NCBI GenBank assembly: GCA_021639925.1 | Contig: JAJXEL010000093.1 | Span: 1-8,471, forward strand | Length of the DNA: 8,471 bases | DNA from: Alphaproteobacteria bacterium | Lineage (GTDB): Bacteria > Pseudomonadota > Alphaproteobacteria > CAAGCB01 > CAG-977 | Reading direction: 5' to 3' | Shown: positions 1-4,649 of the stretch, one piece after another | Position numbering within the stretch: position 1 is the first letter of the stretch | How the letters are laid out: each line of letters starts with the position of its first letter | The notes under the pieces: model-generated | Told to the model about the DNA's origin: nothing | Seen by the model: only the letters and a program-made list of their open reading frames with translations | Database searches by the model: none | Translations under genes and position numbers: made by a program

Positions 1-35
1 ACCCCGGATAGGAAAGGAATGGGGAAAGGAGCAGA

Positions 36-980
36 ATGGCACAACACGCAATTTTACGGTTTGAGAAGCACAAGGGCAACCCGGCAAGGCCGCTGGAAGC
101 CCATCACGAAAGACAGAAAGAACAGTATGCCAGCAATCCCGACATTGACACAAGCCGGAGCAAATACAACTTCCATATCGTCAAGCCGGAGGGACGCTAT
201 TACCACTTCATTCAGAGCCGGATTGAGCAGGCCGGGTGCCGAACCCGCAAGGACAGCACACGGTTTGTCGATACGCTGGTAACCGCCAGCCCGGAGTTTT
301 TCAAGGGGAAATCCCCAAAGGAGATACAGGCGTTTTTCCAGAGGGCGGCGGACTTCCTCATTGGCCGGGTAGGACGGGAAAATATCGTGTCGGCGGTGGT
401 ACACATGGACGAGAAAACGCCCCACCTGCATTTGACCTTTGTTCCGCTGACAAAGGACAACCGCCTGTGTGCAAAGGAGATTATCGGCAACCGGGCAAAC
501 CTGACGAAGTGGCAGGACGATTTTCACGCCTATATGGTGGAGAAATATCCTGACTTGGAGCGTGGGGAGAGTGCCAGCAAGACAGGCCGGAAGCATATCC
601 CCACCCGGCTTTTCAAACAGGCTGTTTCCCTCTCCAAACAGGCCAGAGCCATTGAAGCCGCCCTTGACGGCATTAACCCGCTGAACGCCGGAAAGAAAAA
701 AGAGGAAGCCCTCTCCATGCTGAAAAAGTGGTTCCCGCAGATGGAGAACTTCTCCGGGCAGTTGAAAAAGTACAAGGTCACAATCAATGACCTGTTGGCG
801 GAAAATGAGAAGTTGGAAGCAAGGGCAAAGGCCAGTGAAAAAGGCAAGATGAAAGATACGATGGAACGGGCAAAGCTCGAAAGTGAACTGCACGATATGC
901 AAAGGCTGGTTGACCGTATTCCCCCGGATATACTGGCGGAACTGAAACGGCAGCAGCGGCAGCATGGAAAGGAAAGGTGA
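36..980 (+). CDS. MobV-family (Mob/Pre) relaxase
   Basis: This 314-aa protein is a relaxase that would nick the element's oriT and lead the strand into a recipient, using a conjugative pore supplied by another element. The N-terminal half carries the MobV signature. The motif HHERQKEQYASNPDID lies at residues 23-38; its first His aligns with His22 of pMV158 MobM, the histidine that forms the covalent DNA adduct in that protein. The metal-binding motif HMDEKTPHLH is at 123-132. The C-terminal part from about residue 220 is charged and helical, with a likely coiled coil at 250-290, as in other MobV proteins. An AAAGGAG sequence lies four bases before the ATG. No oriT is visible, since only 35 bases precede the gene. 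Paired with the downstream serine recombinase, the context resembles Tn4451, whose TnpZ is a Mob/Pre relaxase. Family call is firm; the element name is inferred. Confidence 0.93.
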   Translation: MAQHAILRFEKHKGNPARPLEAHHERQKEQYASNPDIDTSRSKYNFHIVKPEGRYYHFIQSRIEQAGCRTRKDSTRFVDTLVTASPEFFKGKSPKEIQAFFQRAADFLIGRVGRENIVSAVVHMDEKTPHLHLTFVPLTKDNRLCAKEIIGNRANLTKWQDDFHAYMVEKYPDLERGESASKTGRKHIPTRLFKQAVSLSKQARAIEAALDGINPLNAGKKKEEALSMLKKWFPQMENFSGQLKKYKVTINDLLAENEKLEARAKASEKGKMKDTMERAKLESELHDMQRLVDRIPPDILAELKRQQRQHGKER

Positions 981-1179
981 TTTTATAAGTACCAATATCA
1001 GATACAAAAAGGAAACAGAAGTCGTGACTTTTCAGGGCCGGGAAATCACGCTGGCAAACCTCTCCCCGGTGTTCACGCCGGAGCAGGAAGCGGCCAAACG
1101 CCGGGAACTGGAGCAGCAGCTTTATGAGGTGTTCCGCAAATATGCCGATAAACGGCAGAAAGAGGAAGCCGGGGCATAA
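964..1179 (+). CDS. Small hypothetical protein following the relaxase
   Basis: A 71-aa acidic/basic protein whose ATG lies inside the last 17 bases of the relaxase gene, in a different frame, so it is probably translationally coupled. No other in-frame ATG exists, and the Shine-Dalgarno sequence is weak, which fits coupling. The C-terminal half, from about residue 35 (FTPEQEAAKRRELEQQLYEV), looks like a single long amphipathic helix, and the N-terminal half looks like a short beta segment (VVTFQGREITLANLSP). I do not recognise a domain. Small ORFs of this kind recur next to Mob/Pre relaxases in clostridial elements; Tn4451 has a small gene of unknown role, tnpW, near its relaxase gene, but equivalence is only positional. 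An accessory role in mobilization is a guess. Confidence 0.65.
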   Translation: MERKGDFISTNIRYKKETEVVTFQGREITLANLSPVFTPEQEAAKRRELEQQLYEVFRKYADKRQKEEAGA

Positions 1180-1194
1180 TTCCCGAAGCCAGCG

Positions 1195-1223
1195 TTGATT
1201 TGCGGGGCTGCTGGCGGTATAAT
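1195..1223 (+). promoter_or_regulatory. Sigma-70/SigA-type promoter for the serine recombinase
   Basis: TTGATT (1195-1200) and a perfect TATAAT (1218-1223) are separated by exactly 17 bp. Transcription would start near 1230, about 40 bases before the recombinase ATG. A strong Shine-Dalgarno sequence, AAGGAG at 1258-1263, lies seven bases before that ATG. The promoter is embedded in the inverted repeat described as a terminator, so a protein binding the repeat could also occlude it. Confidence 0.75.
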
Positions 1224-1252
1224 AGAACTGTCAGCAGCTCCGTTTCTTTTTT
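1204..1252 (+). terminator. Intrinsic terminator of the mob operon, with a promoter in its loop
   Basis: A 10-bp inverted repeat (GGGGCTGCTG at 1204-1213, CAGCAGCTCC at 1232-1241, one G-U pair) is followed by the T-rich run TTTCTTTTTT at 1243-1252. This has the form of a rho-independent terminator for transcripts arriving from the relaxase operon. The 18-base loop is unusually long and contains the -10 box of the recombinase promoter. Transcripts starting from that promoter would lack the left arm and so escape termination. Confidence 0.55.
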
Positions 1253-1270
1253 AAGAAAAGGAGCGACAAA

Positions 1271-2782
1271 ATGAATAACAGGATAGACGCGATCTATGCA
1301 AGGCAATCGGTAGACAAAAAGGACAGCATTTCCATTGAAAGCCAGATTGAGTTTTGCAAATACGAATTGAAAGGTGGGAACTGTAAGGAATACACAGACA
1401 AAGGGTACAGCGGCAAGAACACAGACCGCCCGAAGTTTCAAGAACTGGTGCGGGATATTAAGCGGGGCCTGATTGCAAAGGTCATTGTTTACAAACTTGA
1501 CCGTATCAGCCGTTCCATTTTGGATTTTGCCAACATGATGGAACTGTTCCAGCAGTACGATGTGGAGTTTGTGTCCTCTACGGAAAAGTTTGATACCTCC
1601 ACCCCGATGGGGCGGGCGATGCTGAATATCTGTATCGTGTTCGCCCAGCTTGAACGGGAAACGATACAGAAGCGGGTGACGGACGCTTACTATTCCCGCA
1701 GTCAGCGGGGCTTCAAGATGGGCGGGAAAGCCCCCTACGGCTTCCACACCGAGCCTATCAAAATGGACGGTATCAACACAAAGAAGCTGGTGGTAAACCC
1801 GGACGAAGCGGCCAATATCCGGCTGATATTCGAGATGTACGCCCAGCCCACAACCTCTTACGGGGACATTACCCGGTACTTCGCGGAACAGGGGATTTTG
1901 TTCTACGGCAAAGAGCTGATACGCCCCACTCTGGCGCAGATGTTACGCAATCCCGTTTATGTGCAGGCGGACTTGGATGTGTACGAATTTTTCAAAAGCC
2001 AGGGTACGGTCATCGTCAATGACGCCGCCGACTTTACGGGGACAAACGGCTGTTATCTGTATCAGGGGCGGGATGTAAAGCCCAGCAAGAAAAACGACTT
2101 GAAAGACCAAATGCTGGTGCTGGCTCCCCATGAGGGCATTGTCCCGGCGGATATATGGCTGGCCTGCCGCAAGAAGCTGATGAACAACATGAAAATCCAG
2201 TCCGCCCGGAAAGCTACCCACACATGGCTGGCGGGGAAAATCAAGTGCGGGAACTGCGGATATGCGCTTATGAGTATCTTCAATCCGTCCGGCAAGCAAT
2301 ATCTCCGCTGTACGAAACGGCTGGACAATAAAAGTTGTCCGGGCTGTGGGAAAATCATCACTTCCGAACTGGAAGCGGTGGTTTACCAGCAGATGGTGAA
2401 GAAGCTGGAAAAGCACAAGACGCTGACGGGCAGGAAGAAAGCGGCAAAGGCAAACCCGAAAATCGCCGCCCTGCAAGTGGAACTTCTCCATGTGGACAGC
2501 GAGATCGAAAAGCTGGTGGACAGTCTGACGGGCGCAAACAATGTCCTGCTCTCCTATGTGAATGTGAAGATAGCGGAACTGGACGGGCGCAAGCAGGAGC
2601 TTGTGAAGCAGATAGCCGAGCTGACGGTGGAAACCATCAGCCCGGAACAGGTCAACCAGATTTCCGGCTACCTCGACACATGGGACGATGTATCCTTTGA
2701 TGACAAGCGGCGGGTGGTGGATTTGATGATTACCACCGTTGCCGCCACAAGCGACAGCTTGAATATTACATGGAAAATCTGA
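1271..2782 (+). CDS. Large serine recombinase (TnpX-like)
   Basis: A 503-aa large serine recombinase expected to excise and integrate the element through a circular intermediate. The catalytic domain spans about residues 4-150, with nucleophile Ser13 in YARQSVDK and the conserved KLDRISRS motif at 75-82. The recombinase DNA-binding domain follows at about 160-280. A zinc ribbon comes next, with Cys326, Cys329, Cys347, Cys356 and Cys359 (KCGNCG, LRCTK and SCPGCG). A long charged coiled-coil segment lies at about 385-455. This order is typical of the family, although at 503 aa it is shorter than TnpX of Tn4451, which is around 700 aa. The start is supported by AAGGAG seven bases upstream and by the promoter at 1195-1223. 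It is the last gene of the GC-rich left element, in keeping with such recombinases lying at an element end. The gene is intact, so the element could be active unless the adjacent phage has split it. Confidence 0.95.
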   Translation: MNNRIDAIYARQSVDKKDSISIESQIEFCKYELKGGNCKEYTDKGYSGKNTDRPKFQELVRDIKRGLIAKVIVYKLDRISRSILDFANMMELFQQYDVEFVSSTEKFDTSTPMGRAMLNICIVFAQLERETIQKRVTDAYYSRSQRGFKMGGKAPYGFHTEPIKMDGINTKKLVVNPDEAANIRLIFEMYAQPTTSYGDITRYFAEQGILFYGKELIRPTLAQMLRNPVYVQADLDVYEFFKSQGTVIVNDAADFTGTNGCYLYQGRDVKPSKKNDLKDQMLVLAPHEGIVPADIWLACRKKLMNNMKIQSARKATHTWLAGKIKCGNCGYALMSIFNPSGKQYLRCTKRLDNKSCPGCGKIITSELEAVVYQQMVKKLEKHKTLTGRKKAAKANPKIAALQVELLHVDSEIEKLVDSLTGANNVLLSYVNVKIAELDGRKQELVKQIAELTVETISPEQVNQISGYLDTWDDVSFDDKRRVVDLMITTVAATSDSLNITWKI

Positions 2783-2806
2783 CGGGCGGCACACCTCCCG
2801 TCAGAT
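2777..2806 (+). terminator. Hairpin at the end of the recombinase gene
   Basis: A perfect 10-bp inverted repeat, ATCTGACGGG and CCCGTCAGAT, overlaps the recombinase stop codon. After one mismatch there is a further GG/CC pair closing a CACA loop. The RNA hairpin would be very stable. There is no T tract after it, so it may act as a 3' stability element or, as DNA, as a protein-binding site near the element end instead of a classical terminator. Confidence 0.5.
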
Positions 2807-2826
2807 ACCTACCCTGTGTAGTCCCT

Positions 2827-2908
2827 TGTAAACTGTACTTTAATGTTGTTTAAATCATTATCCATATCTTGCTCCTCTTGCTGATATACAACAAAAGGAT
2901 AGATACCT
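2827..2908. other. Candidate left end of the Mu-like prophage
   Basis: These 82 bases between the left element and the repressor gene hold no gene. Mu-type genomes begin with TG, often TGTA. A TGTAAACTGTAC sequence starts at 2827, where composition turns from GC-rich to AT-rich. Its TAAACTGTAC core (2829-2838) matches sites in the repressor/ner regulatory region, as expected if MuA-type proteins bind both the end and the operators. TG at 2815 or 2817 are alternatives. The five bases before 2827 (TCCCT) would be the target duplication, which should recur after the phage's right end outside this window. The exact end is not proven. Confidence 0.4.
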
Positions 2909-2910
2909 TT
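2894..2910 (-). terminator. Weak possible terminator of the repressor gene
   Basis: On the minus strand, AAAGG and CCTTT flank a 7-base loop directly at the repressor stop codon, followed by TTGTTGT. The stem is only 5 bp and AT-rich, so termination would be weak. Confidence 0.25.
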
Positions 2911-3370
2911 AAACGGCAGATTTTAGAACCTCTATCAAATCAATGATTTCAGCCGTATCTTTTTCTTTAGACGCTTCGCGTTCCTTACGTTTTTTCAAAA
3001 TGTAGGCGTAAATTTTAACGATTAACGGAGCTTTGTTTTTAGCTCTTTCAAATTTAAATTCCGAATCGATGTATTCAACGATTTCCGTCAACAACTCTTC
3101 ATCAATGGGGGAAGAACTGACGGCTTTCGATTCTTCCTGTCCTGTTGCAAGCCACGACAGGCTGACGCCAAGCGTTTCTGCCATAATACAGAGAACTGGA
3201 CGTGTCGGCTCGCTAACTCCTTTAAGATATTGAGCCAAAGAAGAAGCAGGAATGCCCGATGATAATGAAAATTGACGTGTTGAACGAAACTTATTCGTTA
3301 TTGCGTTCATAAGCCGTTCTGAAAAACCAACGTCACAGTTTAAAACGGGCTCTGTTACGATTTCCCCCAT
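2909..3370 (-). CDS. Mu-like phage lysogeny repressor (XRE-type HTH)
   Basis: This leftward gene sits where Mu has its c repressor: next to the left end and divergent from ner. The 153-aa product has an XRE-type helix-turn-helix at about residues 17-75 (FSLSSGIPASSLAQYLKG as the recognition region), followed by GVSLSWLATGQ, a stretch common at the end of phage repressor HTH domains. The C-terminal half is a short helical segment rich in Lys and Glu, with no S24/LexA-type self-cleavage peptidase, so RecA-driven autocleavage is not expected. I chose the ATG at 3370 over the one at 3376. GGAG lies seven bases before the former but abuts the latter, making it unusable there. By analogy the protein binds operators at about 3330-3500 to shut off the early operon. 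The role is inferred from position and fold; a different XRE regulator is possible but less likely. Confidence 0.85.
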   Translation of the reverse strand: MGEIVTEPVLNCDVGFSERLMNAITNKFRSTRQFSLSSGIPASSLAQYLKGVSEPTRPVLCIMAETLGVSLSWLATGQEESKAVSSSPIDEELLTEIVEYIDSEFKFERAKNKAPLIVKIYAYILKKRKEREASKEKDTAEIIDLIEVLKSAV

Positions 3371-3383
3371 TTCCATTCTCCGT

Positions 3384-3451
3384 GTAACAGTTTACTTAAT
3401 TGTTTGTTTTCAATAATTTACGCTATTACGAACAAAAATATAAACTGTTAC
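3384..3451. repeat. Perfect 11-bp inverted repeat (TAAACTGTTAC)
   Basis: TAAACTGTTAC reads on the plus strand at 3441-3451 and, without mismatch, on the minus strand at 3384-3394. Close relatives are TTAAACTGTGACG on the minus strand (3331-3343, inside the repressor gene) and TAAACTGTAC at the presumed phage end (2829-2838). CTGTTACGA also recurs at 3352-3360 and 3445-3453. These are probably binding sites for the repressor, the Ner-like protein or the transposase. Confidence 0.6.
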
Positions 3452-3496
3452 GAAAATATATTCATAATTACGCTTGACTTTAAACGTTATAACGAA
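3417..3496. promoter_or_regulatory. Operator array with repeats every 20-22 bp
   Basis: ATTACGAA (3425-3432), GTTACGAA (3447-3454), ATTACGCT (3467-3474) and ATAACGAA (3489-3496) start 22, 20 and 22 bp apart, so they lie on one face of the helix at two turns each. A fifth variant, TTTACGCT, is at 3417-3424. The last two repeats touch the -35 box and the spacer of the early promoter, so a bound protein would block it. In Mu the equivalent region holds repressor operators and also the internal activation sequence bound by MuA. Confidence 0.65.
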
Positions 3497-3502
3497 TATG
3501 TT
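3474..3502 (+). promoter_or_regulatory. Early promoter (Pe-like) of the phage operon
   Basis: TTGACT (3474-3479) and TATGTT (3497-3502) are 17 bp apart, a good sigma-70 fit at -35 and a moderate one at -10. Transcription would start near 3509 and run through ner and the transposition genes. The promoter lies under the operator array, matching a repressible early promoter. Confidence 0.65.
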
Positions 3503-3534
3503 TATTCCATAAGATGAATTTAACACCCCAGAAA

Positions 3535-3556
3535 AAACCGACTTGCCGGTCGGTTT
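3535..3556 (+). promoter_or_regulatory. Hairpin in the early leader
   Basis: AAACCGAC and GTCGGTTT form a perfect 8-bp inverted repeat around a 6-base loop, about 13 bases upstream of the ner Shine-Dalgarno sequence. It could be an attenuator-like RNA stem or a DNA-binding site for the Ner-like protein. Only three T residues follow the GC stem, so strong termination is unlikely. Confidence 0.4.
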
Positions 3557-3578
3557 AAATCGAGGATCGGAGGTCTTT

Positions 3579-3860
3579 ATGCATTGGACGCCTGTTCAAA
3601 TCAAGTGCGCTGTTTTGCTGAAAGGAAAAACGCTTGCAAGCCTTTCCCTTAAAGCCGGTTTATGCGCAGATGCCTGTTCAAAAGCAATCCGAGTGCCGTT
3701 TCCGTCAGCCGAAGAAGCTATCGCCGAGTTTTTAGGCATTCCCGCCTGCGAACTGTGGCCTGAGCGTTTTAACGACGACGGAAGCCGTAAAAACTCCCGA
3801 CTGAACAAATATAAAAGGATTCGTTCGTTTGGGCAACGTCAAAAAGACAAAGCCGCATAA
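3579..3860 (+). CDS. ner: Ner-like transcriptional regulator
   Basis: A 93-aa DNA-binding protein of the Ner/SfsB (Nlp) family, which in Mu turns down both repressor and early transcription during lytic growth. The N-terminal 65 residues follow the family pattern. HWTPVQIKCAVLLKGKTLAS is followed by a helix-turn-helix (LSLKAGLCADACSKAIRVPF) and a closing ELWPERFNDDG, close in form to the IWPSRYQ segment of Mu Ner. About 25 basic residues (RLNKYKRIRSFGQRQKDK) follow as a tail. The start at 3579 is preferred over the upstream in-frame ATG-less extension and alternative start codons because GGAGG lies at 3569-3573, five bases before it. It is the first gene of the early operon, divergent from the repressor, exactly where Mu encodes ner. 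Confidence 0.88.
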   Translation: MHWTPVQIKCAVLLKGKTLASLSLKAGLCADACSKAIRVPFPSAEEAIAEFLGIPACELWPERFNDDGSRKNSRLNKYKRIRSFGQRQKDKAA

Positions 3861-3874
3861 ACATGGAGAATAAA

Positions 3875-4174
3875 ATGGTCAAAACGTATTTATCGCCCAA
3901 CATTTTGGATTATCAGTGCAACGGCTTTCCGTTTATTTGCCGTGCCAAAGAACTGAAAGAAAAGGCAAAAACAGGCGATTATCAAGCCATTGTTTTGAAG
4001 GATTTAGAGATTGACTTTGCCTTCAACGACATTATCGGCGTCACGGAATACGATGTGGACGTTATACCGGTTTCGGGCGGTATAAAGAAACGCCACAAAT
4101 CAGAACAGCATTATTTTTCAACATATAAAGAAGCTCGTCGTTTTATTGAAGAGCTTTTGATTTCCCGCTGTTAA
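3875..4174 (+). CDS. Hypothetical phage early protein
   Basis: This 99-aa protein matches no family I recognise. The sequence alternates likely beta strands (QAIVLKDLEIDFAFNDIIGV, YDVDVIPV) with two charged helices, one near residues 25-35 (RAKELKEKAKTG) and one at the C-terminus (TYKEARRFIEELL). It has no signal peptide, membrane segment or cysteine motif. I place the start at 3875, not at the in-frame ATG 12 bases upstream, because GGAGA at 3866-3870 is then correctly spaced; the upstream ATG would overlap that sequence and has no site of its own. It sits between ner and the transposition genes, where Mu-like phages carry variable small early genes, so a host-takeover or regulatory role is possible but unproven. 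Confidence 0.7.
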   Translation: MVKTYLSPNILDYQCNGFPFICRAKELKEKAKTGDYQAIVLKDLEIDFAFNDIIGVTEYDVDVIPVSGGIKKRHKSEQHYFSTYKEARRFIEELLISRC

Positions 4175-4184
4175 GGACAAAGCG

Positions 4185-4649
4185 ATGTCCAAGAGATTCA
4201 AAGACACACAAACGCTTGATCTATTTGAACAGGTTTATCCTGTCCGCAGACCGCCGGTGATCTCCCACACCGTTGATTTGAGCGGCAAGATTAAGCGTTT
4301 GGTGTCTTTGATCCTGAAAGAAAACCCTAAAAGCAGAGAGCAACTGGCGGCCGAGATGTCGGAGGCTATGGATTGCCCGTCTTTTAGTAAAGCAATGTTG
4401 GATAATTATTCCAGCGAAGCCAACGAGCTCCATCAAATCCCTTTGTATCGCTTTATCGTCCTTGTTCGTGTCGCAAAAGCAGGCTGGGCTTGGGACGAAT
4501 TATTGGCAGACGAAGGTTATACCGTGTTGTTTGGGGAAGAAGCCTTGCTTGCCGAACGCGGACGCTTACAACAAGAGATTGCTTTAAAGAAAAAACAGCT
4601 TAAAGAATTAGAAAAAGCCTCGCCAGTCAGGATAAGGAGGCGTTCATGA
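4185..4649 (+). CDS. Conserved Mu-like phage protein upstream of the transposase (function unknown)
   Basis: A 154-aa soluble protein of a family I recognise from RcapMu-like phages, where it also sits between ner and the MuA gene. Recurrent features are an N-terminal linker with LDLFEQVYPVRRPP, a helical middle containing SREQLAAEMSEAM and a partner region (KAMLDNYSSEANELHQIPLY) that looks like a helix-turn-helix. The hallmark VLFGEEALLAERGRL follows near residue 120, running into a basic coiled-coil tail. The middle part suggests a DNA-binding regulator or a transposition accessory, but no activity is known to me. AAGGA lies eight bases before the ATG. The stop overlaps the transposase start (ATGA), so the two are translationally coupled. 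Confidence 0.8.
   Translation: MSKRFKDTQTLDLFEQVYPVRRPPVISHTVDLSGKIKRLVSLILKENPKSREQLAAEMSEAMDCPSFSKAMLDNYSSEANELHQIPLYRFIVLVRVAKAGWAWDELLADEGYTVLFGEEALLAERGRLQQEIALKKKQLKELEKASPVRIRRRS

Noticed and set aside
1..35. oriT just before the relaxase gene
   Set aside because: Only 35 bases are available, and no inverted repeat is visible in them; the oriT probably lies beyond the left edge.
54..1007. Long open frame on the minus strand under the relaxase gene
   Set aside because: It is fully antisense to a gene with clear MobV motifs, has no Shine-Dalgarno sequence I could identify, and its product is low in recognisable motifs. It arises from codon bias in GC-rich DNA.
1943..2794. Long open frame on the minus strand under the recombinase gene, and another at 1073-1747
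   Set aside because: Both are antisense to the intact serine recombinase, and their products (rich in His, Leu and Val with no domain pattern) look like shadow translations.
3371..3376. ATG at 3376 as the repressor start
   Set aside because: The only GGAG touches this ATG, leaving no spacer; the ATG at 3370 is seven bases from it.
3380..3440. Repressor promoter on the minus strand
   Set aside because: TTGAAA can serve as a -35 box, but no good -10 lies at 16-18 bp from it, so I could not place the promoter.
3543..3578. Upstream extension of the ner-like gene by 12 codons
   Set aside because: The extension would start at a TTG inside the leader hairpin with no ribosome site, while ATG at 3579 has GGAGG at the right distance.
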